Shown here piece after piece: positions 1 to 12,139 of a DNA stretch of 64,000 nt. Location of the stretch: positions 34,098,386-34,162,385 of the forward strand of contig JAVGWX010000011.1 in the NCBI GenBank assembly GCA_036924085.1, read 5' to 3'. Made by a program: the position numbers and the translations under genes. The stretch comes from Ariolimax columbianus. Its lineage: Eukaryota > Mollusca > Gastropoda > Stylommatophora > Arionidae. Positions within the stretch are counted from its first letter, which is position 1; each line of letters starts with the position of its first letter. A model generated the notes under the pieces. That model had not been told where the DNA came from. It did not search any database and saw nothing but the letters and a program-made list of their open reading frames with translations.

Positions 1-2413
1 AGCCAAGACTGCCCAGACCTAACCTAACCAGCCAAGACTGCCCAGACCTAACCTAACCTAACCTAACTAGTCAAGACTGCCCAGACCTAACCTAACCAGC
101 CAAGACTGCCCAGACCTGACCTGACCTAACCTAACCAGCCAAGACTGCTCAGACCGAACCTAACTTAACCTAACCAGCCAAGACTGCCCAGACCGAACCT
201 AACCTAACCAGCCAAGATTGTCTCAATCTAACCTAACCTAACCAGCCAAGACTGCCCATACCCAACCTAACCTAACCAGTCAAGACTGCCCAGACCTAAC
301 CTAACCTAACCAGTCAAGACTGCCCAGACCTAACCTAACCTAACCTAACCAGTCAAGACTGCCCAGACCTAACCTAGGCAGTCAAGACTGCCCATACCCA
401 ACCTAACCTAACCAGTCAAGACTGCTCAGACCTAACCTAACCTAACCTAACCAGTCCAGACCTAACCTAACCAGCCAAGACTACCCAGACCTAACCTAAC
501 CTAACCAGTCAAGACTGCCCAGACCTAACCTAACCAGCCAAGACTGCCCACACCCAACCTAACTTAACCAGTCAAGACTGCCCATACCCAACCTAACTTA
601 ACCAGTCCAGACTGCCCAGACCTAACCTAACCTAACCTAACCAGTCCAGACTGCCCAGACCTAACCTAACCAGCCAAGACTACCCAGACCTAACCTAACC
701 TAACCAGTCAAGACTACCCAGACCTAACCTAACCAGCCAAGACTGCCCAGACCTAACCTAACCTAACCAGTCAAGACTGCCCAGACCTAACCTAACCTAA
801 CCTAACCTAACCAGTCAAGACTGCACAGACCTAACCTAACCTAACCAATCAAGACTGCCCAGACCTAACCTAACCAGTCAAGACTGCCCAGACCTAACCT
901 AACCTAACCAGTCAAGACTGCCCAGACGTAACCTAACCAGCCAAGACTGCCCAGACCTAACATAACCTAACCTAACCAGTCAAGACTGATCAGACCTAAC
1001 CTAACCAGTCAAGACAGCCCAGACCTAACCTAACCTGTCCAGTCAAGACTGCCCAGACCTAACCTAACCTACCCAATCAAGACTGCCCAGGCCTAACCTA
1101 ACCTGGCCAGTCAAGACTGCCCAGACCTAACCTAACCTAACCTGGCCAGTCAAGACTGCCCAGACCTAATCTAACCTAACCAGTCAAGACTGCCCAGACC
1201 TAACCTAACCTGGCCAGTCAAGACTGCCCAGACCTAACCTAACCTGGTCAGTCAAGACTGCCTAGACCTAACCTAACCTAACCTAACCAGCCAAGACTGC
1301 CCAGACCTAACCTAACCTAACCAGCCAAGACTGTCCAGACCTAACCTAACCTAACCAGTCAAGACTGTCCAGACCTAACCTAACCTAACCAGTCAAGACT
1401 GCCCAGACCTAACCTAACCAGTCAAGACTGTTCAGACCTAACCTAACCAGCCAAGTCTGCCGAGACCTAACCTAACCTAACCAGCCAAGACTGCCCAGAC
1501 CTAACCAAACCAGTCAAGACTACCCAAACCTAACCTAACCTAACCTAACCAACCGTACCAACCTAACCTAACCTAACCAGCCGTACCAACCTAACCTAAC
1601 CAGTAAAGACTGCCCAGACCTAACCTAACCAGTAAAGACTGCCCAGACCTAACCTAACCAGTCAAGACTGTTCAGACCTAACCTAACCAGCCAAGACTGC
1701 CCAGACCTAACCTAACCTAACCAATCAAGACTGTCCAGACCTAACCTAACCAGCCAAGACTGTTCAGACCTAACCTAACCAGCCAAGACTGCCCAGACCT
1801 ACCCTAACCTAACCAATCAAGACTGCCCAGACCTAACCTAACCAGCCAAGACTGCCCAGACCTAACCTAACCAGCCAAGACTGCCCAGACCTAACCTAAC
1901 CAGTCAAGACTGTCCAGACCTAACCTAACCTAACCAGTAAAGATTGCCCAGACCTAACCTAACAAGTCAAGACTGCCCAGACCTAACCTAACCAGTCAAG
2001 ACTGTCCAGACCTAACCTAACCTAACCAATCAAGACTGCCCAGACCTAACCTAACCAGCCAAGACCGCACAGACCTAACCTAACCAGCCAAGACTGCCCA
2101 GACCTAACCTAACCAATCAAGACTGCCCAGACCTAACCTAACCAGCCAAGACTGCCCAGACCTAACCTAACCAGGCAAGACTGCCCAGACCTAACCTAAC
2201 CAGTCAAGACTGCCCAGACCTAACCTAACCAGTCAAGACTGTCCAGACCTAACCTAACCTAACCAGCCAAGACTGTCCAGACCTAACCTAACCAATCAAG
2301 ACTGCCCAGACCTAACCTAACCAGCCAAGACTGCCCAGACCTAACCTAACCAGTCAAGACTGCCCAGACCTAACCTAACCAGTCAAGACTGTCCAGACCA
2401 AACCTAACCTGGC
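1..2413. repeat. CTAAC-bearing minisatellite, about 29-39 bp unit
   Basis: About 75 tandem units. Each has a roughly 19-nt core (agtcaagactgcccagac or agccaagactgcccagac) followed by a CTAAC pentamer repeated two to six times, so unit length changes in 5-nt steps (29, 34, 39). Core variants include contgtccagac-type and conttcagac-type substitutions. The variant near 211 (agccaagattgtctcaatct) resembles the inverted array at 7928-9255. The array runs off the left edge of the window and ends near 2413 in non-repetitive DNA. CTAAC/TTAGG is the arthropod-type telomere pentamer, but here it is interleaved with a spacer and is not a telomere tract. Confidence 0.95.
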
Positions 2414-2695
2414 CAGTCCCGATCTTAGTGAACAACTCTTCGTTAACCCTGAGAATGGGTTTATCAAAGGACACTGACACATTTATAACACAGCAAGCTA
2501 CTAATTAAAGAGCCCGCTGTGTAGTCAGCAAGGAACGTGTAACGGAAACCTCTGAGCAAGATATTCAAAGCGGAGGTGTCTAGGCTCTGCCGTCTTATAT
2601 ATCATTGTACACAGCTGAAGAAAGGTGACATTCTGGTCATGTCGAGTAGTAGTGAGATTACGTTCATGACAATGCTACACATGGAGTGAGAGACA

Positions 2696-2732
<37 letters not shown>

Positions 2733-2944
2733 AAGAGAGAGAGAAGAAAGAGAGAGAAGGGAGAACGTGGGATAGCAAGCGAGTGAGAGAGATCGTGCAG
2801 GACGGACGCATGACAACAGAAACGCCACGCATGATTCGTGGAATCACGTTTCTCACGAAGGGCACGCTTCAAGAAAAGATATGTCCACTTATTTCAGTTC
2901 ATTAACTTCTGGTTGAAGAGCTCCAAGTCTGCTTGTTGTTGTTG
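2414..2944. other. Non-coding spacer with GA microsatellite
   Basis: No supported gene. It contains a GA-rich simple repeat at about 2694-2760 and otherwise unremarkable sequence. Reading frames across it on the minus strand are translations of the CT strand (Ser/Leu runs). Confidence 0.7.
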
Positions 2945-3290
2945 TATGCCCACAATGAGTAGGATTACTCGTTTGTGCGCCCTAACAAGGATGTTAAGTG
3001 GCGGGATGTTGTAGCTTTCCTCACATTCCGAGCGTGCTGATGAAGGTGGACCGGGGTCCTCCAGGTGGTTGTGCTATGCTTGGCTTTATCTGCGTGTCGC
3101 TCACTACTACGAGGATCACGTCAAACCTCACACTGTTAGCCAGACGTGTTGTCCTCGACAACATCCCGTTTCCAGGACGACCAACGAGGAGGTCAAGGTG
3201 AGGGTCTTGGCCAGTATATTTCTCCTGACCCTGGCTAACATTGTTTGATCAGTGTGTTTTGCCTGACTAGACATTAGCCTCATCGTCCTC
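2945..3290 (-). repeat. Interspersed element A, full-length copy
   Basis: A moderately repetitive element of about 340 bp. Near-full copies lie here (reverse orientation), at 11553-11915 and at 22965-23285, with fragments at 14105-14185, 18638-18770 and 62095-62170. In forward orientation it begins near gacgatgaggctaacgtctg and ends near gattgtgggcattc. Copies share internal blocks (gttagccagggtcaggag; ggtagtgagcgacacgcag). I see no RNA polymerase III boxes and no terminal repeats, so the class is unknown. The similar roughly 65-residue frames in the three copies reflect this shared DNA and not a gene. Its forward 5' end abuts the 67-bp array that follows. Confidence 0.8.
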
Positions 3291-4015
3291 TAAGTCTGGT
3301 TGTAAGGTTGTCTGAGCATGACACACCATTTGACCCTATCCTCAGGCTGGTCAGTCCTAAGTCTGGTTGTAAGGTTATCTGAGCATGACACACCATTTGA
3401 CCCTATCCTCAGGCTGGTCAGTCCTAAGTCTGGTTGTAAGGTTATCTGAGCATGACACACCATTTGACCCTATCCTCAGGCTGGTCAGTCCTAAGTCTGG
3501 TTGTAAGGTTATCTGAGCATGACACACCATTTGACCCTATCCTCAGGCTGGTCAGTCCTAAGTCTGGTTGTAAGGTTATCTGAGCATGACACACCATTTG
3601 ACCCTATCCTCAGGCTGGTCAGTCCTAAGTCTGGTTGTAAGGTTATCTGAGCATGACACACCATTTGACCCTATCCTCAGGCTGGTCAGTCCTAAGTCTG
3701 GTTGTAAGGTTATCTGAGCATGACACACCATTTGACCCTATCCTCAGGCTGGTCAGTCCTAAGTCTGGTTGTAAGGTTATCTGAGCATGACACACCATTT
3801 GACCCTATCCTCTGGTCGATCAGTCCTAAGTCTGGTTGTAAGGTTATCTGAGCATGACACACCATTTGACCCTATCCTCTGGTCGATCAGTCCTAAGTCT
3901 GGTTGTAAGGTTATCTGAGCATGACACACCATTTGACGCTATCCTCGGGCTGGTCTGTCCTAAGACTGGTTGTAAGGTTGTCTGAGCATATCTGCTTATT
4001 TGACCTTATCCTCAG
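3285..4015. repeat. 67-bp tandem array, about 11 copies
   Basis: The monomer begins taagtctggttgtaaggtta and contains ctgagcatgacacacc and tgaccctatcctcaggctgg. Spacing measured between successive taagtctgg sites is 67 bp. Inner copies are almost identical; the first and last copies are diverged, as expected for homogenisation by unequal exchange. It begins at the edge of element A. Confidence 0.93.
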
Positions 4016-4549
4016 CATTTCTCTTCATTCCACTTTAATGTCACTGCATGCCTGAGACGTAAAGGTGGGTCTTGGTCGTCCCATTCCTCTTACCCCATTT
4101 ATTGTGTCCTCTTGTTGATCTAGTATCAATATTCGTTTGTGTATCTTTCCAATGTTTGTCTTTGTGCGCCTTCCTGAGTGGGGACATTGTCATTGGATCT
4201 TCTTTCTGCCCAATACTCATTCTACGGTAGCACCACAATTCAAACGCTTCCTAGATTTGTTCCTCCATCTTTGCCAGTGTCTATGGTTCACCGTCATACA
4301 GTGCAACTGGTCATATACTAGTAGTGATTATTCTTATCCTCAGTTCTAACCTGATATTCTTTGCGGTTAGCGATTTCTGTTTTTTTTCTTTCTCTAAAGG
4401 CCTGTTATGCCAATACAATCCTTGTCTCAATTTCCGTTTCATTGAGAGAATCTTCTGTGATGCAACAACAGCAGTTGAAAATATGTAAGTGACATGTCCT
4501 TTACAGAACGTCGCTTCTTACAACCGTCAAACTTATATGGTAAGTGTGG
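4016..4549. other. No recognisable feature
   Basis: Non-repetitive sequence with only short unsupported reading frames on both strands. I see nothing assignable. Confidence 0.5.
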
Positions 4550-4838
4550 GATCAAGATGCTGAGCAGCGCATGAGCTGCAGCGGTCAGCGACCCATAGCT
4601 GACTGCTAGCGTCAGGGCCAGCGAACAAGAGCTGCCAAGAACCTTCTACACCTCCACGCGGTGATCCTGGATAACAGGCTGCAGCAGGGCAGACTGGCTA
4701 AGGAGAAGGGATCGAAGAGGGAATGCTAACCTGGTACTCAAAAAATGCTTGCTGAAGTCGGATGTCTTGGACCGAAAGGTGCAAATATCGCAGTCAAGCT
4801 GTAAACTACGACAAAACGCATTCCGTTCTCTGGACTAC
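4550..4838 (+). repeat. Interspersed repeat family B, full-length copy
   Basis: A copy of about 290 bp starting gatcaagatgctgagcag. It contains agctgactgctagcgtcagg, then gaagtcggatgtcttgga, ccgaaaggtgcaaatatcgc and ctgtaaactacgacaaaacg. The copy at 63145-63440 (reverse) matches along its whole length. Further copies lie at 46121-46372, 51541-51805 (reverse), 53586-53815, 55262-55500 and, truncated, 61505-61650 (reverse). Length, dispersal and lack of coding capacity suggest a SINE, but I could not place convincing A and B boxes. Confidence 0.8.
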
Positions 4839-5194
4839 ATTCTGCTACTTAGGCCCGTGTCAGGGTTTGGTAGCGGAAGATTAAGAACGAACGAAGCCAA
4901 GCCAAGCCAAGCCATATGGTAAGTGTGCAGTACGCTCGGTTGCCATTGCCTTCCGTTCGAGGAGGAGCGATCACACCTAGAGAAAAAGAACTCCTTGTCT
5001 GACAAACTAGACAGGGAAGAATCTGAACCAGGTGCCTCAGGGTTGTGAAACGGACCTGATGTAAACTTCTGTGCATGTTTGATTATTTCTTCATTGATGA
5101 TTACATTAATCCACCAATGCTGCTTGTCTATTGCCATATTGCAACTAAAAGATTTCATTTCTGATGGTTCTGTGATTAGATAGAGGGTGATGTA

Positions 5195-5560
5195 TTTATC
5201 TTAATAATGTACCATCGAATCTTCGGCATTTCGTATCTAGACCACATCATGAATTTAGCAGTTCGGGAAACCATCATGAGAGAGGTCGGCCAATATAAAG
5301 ACCTATTGACTATGGTAAAAGCACACAAGCTCACATGGTATGGGCATGTTTCAAGATCGTCTGGGTTGACCAAAACGGGCCTGCAAGATAATGTGCCTGG
5401 CAAGCGTAAGAGAAAGGCAGAATAAGAAATGGGAATACAACATCAGAGAGTGGACGGGAAAGTCTATAGCTAGAACAAATATCCTGGCGTCAGAGCAGGG
5501 CTGGATATGGGTGTCTCGAGGACCAAAGTGTTGCGTAATCACTTCGCCGTGTGTGATCCT
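5195..5560 (+). pseudogene. LINE ORF2 C-terminal tail, frameshifted
   Basis: Translation gives the region downstream of a LINE reverse transcriptase: IFGISYLDHIMN, then VGQYKDLLTMVKAHKLTWYG, HVSRSSGLTKT and VPGKRKR. A frameshift near 5400 moves the homology to another frame, where NKKWEYNIREWTGKS follows. This order (gISYlDH, KlkWYGHV.RSSGLaKT, kRWeDNIrEWTG) is typical of APE-type non-LTR retrotransposons. The catalytic reverse transcriptase is absent, and stops plus the frameshift show that it is dead. A second LINE fragment follows at once. Confidence 0.8.
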
Positions 5561-5584
5561 GTCTTCCTTGGTGAGGTACGATTA

Positions 5585-6280
5585 GAGAATGTGATCCAGT
5601 CTTCTTGGTGAGGTACGATTAGAGAATGTCAACGAGTACATCTATCTTGGACGCCTTCTCAATATGGAGAATAACCTGGAACCTGAACTGACAAGACGTC
5701 GTCGCCCGGGTTGGGCAGTCTTCTCGTCTATTAACACGGTCCTGGGCGGTTGCCATGACCAAGACCTACGAGCCTCCCTCTTCAGTTCCACTGTACTCCA
5801 TGCAATGTGCTACGGTGCCGAGACGTGGACACTAACACAAAATCAATAGAGGACAAATTGAGAGTGACCCAGGTCTCCTCGAGAGACGTTTGGTCTGAAT
5901 CACTTTCCGGAACGAACCGTGTGCAAAGTCACTATAATTCTGACATAAATAAGATGATTGTTCCTGGCGAAGGATGCGGTAATCCATGCAGACAGGGCAA
6001 AATATAGATGGGCAGGTCACATGTTGCGACGAAACGATGGTTGGATGGATCACAGCGACAGTAGTCTGGTACCTCGGAGGTAAGAAGAGACCACGGGGAT
6101 GACCTCCAATGCGTTGGTCAGACTCCCTTGCTGCTCGCTGCAAACATCCGAGATGCCTCTTGCGAAGTACTTACCACATACTGAACTTCGGTGGCCCAAG
6201 GCAGAGTCCGCTGGAGACGAGGTTGGGACCTACAGCTACGCTGAGGAACGGGTCATCAAGATCAAGATCATCTAAACTTG
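5585..6280 (+). pseudogene. Second LINE ORF2 C-terminal fragment with 3' microsatellite tail
   Basis: The reading includes YIYLGRLLN, then LTRRRRPGWAVFSSINTVLG and MCYGAETWTLTQN, the standard sequence after the reverse transcriptase domain of RTE/BovB-like and related LINEs. After stops and frame changes, AKYRWAGHMLRRNDGW is readable near 6000-6050 and LRWPKAESAGDEVG near 6190. It ends close to a short (atcaag)n run at about 6255-6270, like the microsatellite 3' ends of some LINEs. No endonuclease or catalytic reverse transcriptase is present. Confidence 0.8.
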
Positions 6281-6289
6281 GGTGTAAAG

Positions 6290-7927
6290 ATTTTCCGGGA
6301 AGAACGTATGACTATTTTCCCCATTGTCTTCCTTCTGGTCGATCCCATTCTAGTTGTGAGTCTCACGAGGATTATCTTATATTGTTACCTCAGCGTACGT
6401 TTTGTGACCCTTGGAATGTGGATACCTACCTCTGGCTCCCCATGTTTGTCTAGGCAGCTGATATTCTTTTATGCTGCATAGATGACCAACATACTGTTAT
6501 AGAGACGACTGCACTCGAGCTTGCAAGGGCTGGATTTCAAGGTCGTGAGTTATTGCCTGGTTGCGGACTTTGTTCCATTACATTACTGTCGGACCAATTT
6601 TCTTAGATACGACTATCTCATTTCTGAGGGCTGGAGCTGTCTTCCGCGAGTTGTCGTAGCCAATGACTCACATCTGTAAGTCAAGGCTGATTAATCGATA
6701 CAGACCGACTTCGTCATATTTATTTTTCTGGTTAAATTCGGACGTTCTAAACGTTGATAACTTCATTTTGTTCATTATAAGATAGATTAGTACAATCTAT
6801 GAAGCTCAAATATGGATCGTGTTTACTTTCACAGTTATCTCTGTTACCGATCTTACACAATATGGTGTCTGTCGTGATGATGGGGTATGAAGGAAAAGAG
6901 AAAGTTGGATTGGCGGGAGATTTTGCTCTACGTATATATGCTGTACATTCATGCGTATTACATCCCTTCGAGGTCAAGGATGGGATTGTATTGTTTTATT
7001 GTTCTTTGTCAACCAAATACAATACTAGTGAGCTTGTATTTGCCACCAAACAAATATAAGACATTGCATTTTTCTGAGCAGACTACTGTCGTCTCCTAAA
7101 CTTATGTAGCTGTTTGTTCGGCAAATAACCAAAAAAAGATCACGTTCTGCAGGAGCATAAGAAACAGTATCTTAGTAACTACTGGACACATGTGTACACA
7201 GATGGACCGGCTTCGGTTAGTGAAATAAAGGAGGGACAGTGAAATCTATATAGCCCACTCCAACAGCGACACAGAAAATCATGGAACAATAGCAGAAAGG
7301 GACAATATTCTCAAAAACTACTCCAATAAACGCAAAAATAAAATAACCCGAAACAAGAAGCTACTACGTATCTGACTTAGAACGGTGGTGTAATTTATTC
7401 TATGTAAAAAAATTAAGTGAAAAAAGTCCTAAATGGGTATGGTCAGATACTGCACTGAGAAGAAAACACGAACGAAACCTAGGTTGCGATCAATAGGTCT
7501 TCATCGGTGACAACAAATAACAACAATAATTAACTAATGAATCAAAGAAGAAGCGATCAATACATAATGGGGATATCAATACATATGGATGAAAAAAGGG
7601 TTTACTTAACTGAGAAAGAGTCAGGTAACTCCTTGTCAGACGGCGGCAGGAACCGAAATGAAGAGCGAATGTCGACAGCGAATATAATACAACCAGCCGT
7701 TTCTTGTCAGAACACAAGAAATTTGAGCTACAAAGAGCCAAACTCATTACTTACATAAGCCACTGGAACATTGACACACACACACATTTAGTTCATAGCA
7801 CATGACAGGACACACTAAACACATACAACTTGAACATAATCCAAACAGAGCATACTCCAGAGTGCTGGCTGTATATACATATCTATGAAACTGTGGAACA
7901 CGATCTTTTTGAATTTCTGGGGCTTCC
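6290..7927. other. Mostly unassigned spacer
   Basis: No reliable gene. Around 7195 the plus strand reads VYTDGPAS, which resembles the start of a retrotransposon RNase H domain (YTDGS), but stops follow within a few codons, so I treat it only as a hint of decayed LINE. Several 60-86 residue frames here have no recognisable motif. Confidence 0.4.
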
Positions 7928-9257
7928 GCTTGTTAGGTTAGGTTAGATCAGGACAATCTTGGTTGGTTAGGTTAGGTTAGATCAGGACAATCTTGGCTGG
8001 TTAAGGTAGGTTAGATCAGGACAATCTTGGCTGGTTAGGTTAGGTTAGATCAGGACAATCTTGGCTGGTTAGGTTAGGTTAGATCAGGACAATCTTGGCT
8101 GGTTAAGGTAGGTTAGATCAGGACAATCTTGGCTGGTTAAGGTAGGTTAGATCAGGACAATCTTGGCTGGTTAAGGTAGGTTAGATCAGGACAATCTTGG
8201 CTGGTTAGGTTAGGTTAGATCAGGACAATCTTGACTGGTTAGGTTAGGTTAGATCAGGACAATCTTGGCTGGTTAGGTTAGATTAGATCAGGACAATATT
8301 GGCTGGTTGGGGTAGGTTAGGTTAGATCAGGACAATCTTGGCTGGTTAGGTTAGATTAGATCAGGACAATCTTGGCTGGTTAGGTTAGATTAGATCAGGA
8401 CAATCTTGGCTGGTTAAGGTAGGTTAGGTTAGATCAGGACAATCTTGGCTGGTTAGGGTAGGTTAGGTTAGATCAGGACAATCTTGGCTGGTTAGGTTAG
8501 GTTAGATCAGGACAATCTTGGCTGGTTAGGTTAGGTTAGATCAGGACAATCTTGGCTGGTTAGGTTAGATTAGATCAGGACAATCTTGGCTGGTTAGGTT
8601 AGATTAGATCAGGACAATCTTGGCTGGTTAGGTTAGATTAGATCAGGACAATCTTGGCTGGTTAGGTTAGGTTAGATCAGGACAATCTTGGCTGGTTAGG
8701 GTAGGTTAGGTTAGATCAGGACAATCTTGGCTGGTTAGGTTAGGTTAGATCAGGACAATCTTGGCTGGTTAGGTTAGGTTAGGTTAGATCGGGACAATCT
8801 TGGCTGGTTAGGTTAGGTTAGATCAGGACAATCTTGGCTGGTTAGGTTAGGCTAGATCGGGACAATCGTGGCTGGATAGGGTAGGTTAGATCATAACAAT
8901 CTTGGCTGGTTAGGTTAGGTTAGGTTAGATCAGATCAGGACAATCTTGGCTGGTTAGGTTAGGTTAGGTTAGATTAGATCAGGATAATCTTGGCTGGTTA
9001 GGTTAGGTTAGGTTAGATCAGATCAGGACAATCTTGGCTGGTTAGGTTAGGTTAGATCGGGACAATCATGGCTGGATAGGGTAGGTTAGGTTAGATCATG
9101 ACAATCTTGGCTGGTTAGGTTAGGTTAGATTAGATAAGGACAATTTTGGCTGGTTAGGTTAGGCTAGATCGGGACAATCTTGGCTGGTTAGGTTAGGTTA
9201 GATTAGGACAATCTTGGCTGGTTAGGTTAGGTTAGGTTAGATCAAAACAATCTTGAA
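7928..9257. repeat. TTAGG-bearing minisatellite, inverted relative to 1-2413
   Basis: About 42 units of the form gatcaggacaatcttggctg plus gttaggttagg-type pentamers, mostly 29-39 bp. Its reverse complement, agccaagattgtcctgatct followed by aacctaacc, aligns with the unit at 1-2413 (agccaagactgcccagacct followed by aacctaacc) with no length difference. The two arrays are therefore diverged members of one family in opposite orientations. Confidence 0.95.
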
Positions 9258-9744
9258 AAAGAAATATATGTAAAGGTGTAGTCAAATTTATAAGTAATAT
9301 ACGTGTAACGTCCTAGCCACATTTACAAGATAGGTTATGTGTAAAATCACAGCCAAATTAACTAGAAAATTGTACGTAAATCCACTAATCAAATTTCAAA
9401 GAACGTTATATGTAAAATGGCAGCAAAATTACCAGAAAAATGTGGCCAAAGTAGCAACCATATTTACCAATATTGCACGTGACTAAGAAAATTGTGTCAT
9501 GTGACAGTGTAAGCCAATGGGGTTGAATAACACAAACACTGTTTGAGGGAAGTCAGTCACATTTAACATAAATATACATGGCACTTGGTCACAATCGAAA
9601 CTTCACGAGTTGCACGAAAGATTAATATGTGAAATGTTACATCCCCAGTGAATATGGTGAACTAATGATTGCTGTGTGAAATGTTACGACCAAAATTTGG
9701 TGAGTGAAAAGCGCAGTCAAAATGTCAAAGAATTGCTTATCAGA
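9258..9744. other. AT-rich unique spacer
   Basis: A/T-rich DNA without an open frame. Short loosely similar phrases (gtgtaaaatcacagccaaatt; gtaaaatggcagcaaaatta) suggest a very degenerate repeat. Nothing else is seen. Confidence 0.5.
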
Positions 9745-10245
9745 CAGGTGTGTGGATAATTAAAACCATTATTTGTCTGTGCTACATAAAATACTTTAGT
9801 GTGGATGATTACGACCATAATTTGTCTGTGCTACATAAAATACTTGAGTGTGGATGATTACGACCATAATTTGTCTGTGCTACATAAAATACTTGAGTGT
9901 GGATGATTACGACCATAATTTGTCTGTGCTACATAAAATACTTTAGTGTGGATGAATACGACCATAATTTGTCTGTGCTACATAAAATACTTGAGTGTGG
10001 ATGATTACGACCATAATTTGTCTGTGCTACATAAAATACTTTAGTGTGGATGAATACGACCATAATTTGTCTGTGCTACATAAAATACTTGAGTGTGGAT
10101 GATTACGACCATAATTTGTCTGTGCTACATAAAATACTTGAGTGTGGATGATTACGACCATAATTTGTCTGTGCTACATAAAATACTTGAGTGTGGATGA
10201 TTACGACCATAATTTGTCTGTGCTACATAAAATACTTGAGTGTGA
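9745..10245. repeat. 49-bp tandem array, about 10 copies
   Basis: The unit includes gtgtggatgattacgaccat, then aatttgtctgtgctacataa and aatactt(g/t)a. The measured spacing of gctacataaa is 49 bp. A two-state variant (cttgag with gattacg, ctttag with gaatacg) alternates in blocks, suggesting that multi-unit segments were duplicated. Confidence 0.93.
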
Positions 10246-10879
10246 ATGACTATAATGATGTTTGATATAACGTTACACAACCGTAATGTTGGTTTGATTT
10301 TAAAGGAAAACAGTGACATGTTTTGCAAGTGTCAGTTCCCCATTCCGTCAAGTTGGACTTGTTCTGTAGCACAAACAAACAGTTTGAACTGCACAAATTG
10401 GTCATAGGCGAAGATGCGACCCTGTGTCAAGTCTGTGGACGCCAAGCGTCCAAGCCTCATGTTTGTTTACCTGCAGTGACAGACCTGCCAGAAGGAGACC
10501 ACGCTGTCGGTAAGCAGTGACAAAAGAAACGCCCACTTCGCCGTTCAGATAGGTCTAAAGCATGGGAGTACACTAGTGTTTGCCTTGTGTGTCCATGAAC
10601 GCTCTAGAGAAAATCAGCAAGCAAAGGTGGTCCCATAGCAGACACTGCTGTTGGAGATGAAGTGTTGGAGCAGGCATGTGCAACGAACGGTCTTGGTACC
10701 GCATTCGTCCCCCACCCTGATTGCATGCGGCCCGCGAGGACTTTTCCAAATGTCACTGGTCGGCCAGACGTTGTGGGAGACGCTAAAGGGGATATAAGCC
10801 AATGGGGCTATAGCAATGATGTGGTCAAACTTATGGGCTGTTGCTAAATTCATAACAGTTTTATAATATGAACGCCAAT

Positions 10880-10963
<84 letters not shown>

Positions 10964-11552
10964 TGAGTTTCACTGCATTTTACTCAAACAAAACTTTTGT
11001 GCAGAAAAAAATAATAATCAAAAGTCGTCCATTTCATGGCCGTGATAGTCTCCGGCATAAAAATCCTTACTAAACCACCAGTCAGTAAACGTTTGGAAGA
11101 CTATCAACCCGAGCTCGGCGGGTCTCACTTTGTACGTGAAGAGTGTTTGGTAAGTAGGGCTGTGAGCGTTTAGTAAGTAAGGGTGTGAGCGTTTAGTAAG
11201 TAAGGGGTGGATGCTGAAGCACGTTTATGATTTGAAAGATGAGGTAACTGACGGAGCTGCAAAGATGGCGCATAACCGGCTGCCGGTATATTTTGATATT
11301 GTATTTGAGTCTAACACTGATGCCGAGACGCCAAGAATTTGGCTGAAATTAACACTATTCAATAAGTTACAGATGTGTCTACGGATACGTGATGTGGTTT
11401 TCCCATTTCGATTAACTGGTTTATTCGAATTGTGCTTTTTATTCGACTATCCTTGCAAAGTCATTTGCTACTTCGGTTACCCTGTGTCGTATTTGAATGG
11501 GCCAGTGCACACGGCTGAACTTGACAAGAAGGCGTTCTTCATCTTGTTCGAG
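10246..11552. other. Spacer with GA/GT microsatellite and unassigned ORFs
   Basis: It contains a CA/GA/GT compound microsatellite at about 10878-10965, including gcgt steps. Three plus-strand frames are noted: 10323-10520 (65 codons, with CQVCGRQASKPHVC, a CxxC arrangement), 10662-10847 (61 codons) and 11211-11561 (116 codons). None has a domain I recognise, a clear splice context or an initiation context. The last runs into element A. They may be chance frames or transposon remnants. Confidence 0.45.
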
Positions 11553-11915
11553 GGACGATAAGGCTAACTTCTGGTCAGGCAAAACACACTGATCAGACAA
11601 TGTTAGCCAGGGTCAGGAGAAATATACTGGCCAAGGCCCTCACCTGACCTCCTCGTTGGTTGTCCTGGAAACGCGCTGTTGTCGAGGACAACAGTCCGGC
11701 TAATAAGGTGAGGTTCGACGTGATCCCCGTGGTAGTGAGCGACACGCAGATAAAGCGAAGCATAGCACAACTGCCTGGAAGACCCCGGCCCACCTTTATC
11801 AGCACGCTCGGAATGTGAGAAAGCTACGACAACCTGCCACTTAACGCCATTTTCATGGCGAACAAAAACACCCTTTTCATGGCGCACAAAAGAGTAACCT
11901 ATTCATTGTGGACAT
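11553..11915 (+). repeat. Interspersed element A, forward copy
   Basis: A near-complete copy running from acgataaggctaacttctgg to attgtggacattc. It carries the parental version of the segment amplified at 19075-22990, including ggtcaggcaaaacacactga, tcagacaatgttagccaggg and tcaggagaaatatactggcc, followed by the non-amplified part (cctcctcgttggttgtcctg). It therefore shows which part of the element became the 97-bp satellite. Confidence 0.82.
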
Positions 11916-12139
11916 TCTCAAACAACATCTTGTTTGATGACAGTGCCAATTTTCGTGTGGCTAGGAAATATTCACACTGGCCAACGATGGACTCACACAT
12001 TGGTTAACCACCCTCTGCAGAGCTGTCTCAAGTCGTAGAGTTTCTGATCTCCAATTAGCAGCACTGACGAATTCCCCATGAAACCCGACTTTAACATGAC
12101 AGTAGTCGCTCGACGCTACGGGCCCTTCTTATGTGCGTC

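Noticed and set aside
1..2413. True telomere end
   Set aside because: Pentamers are interrupted by a 19-nt spacer in every unit, the array is inside a larger contig, and a second inverted array follows.
2998..3201. Conserved 65-residue frame also found at 11593-11805 and 22975-23223
   Set aside because: Conservation is at the DNA level of element A. Frames differ by frameshifts and have no codon-position bias visible by eye.
11211..11561. 116-codon ORF as a gene
   Set aside because: No recognised domain, no splice or initiation context, and its end lies in element A.
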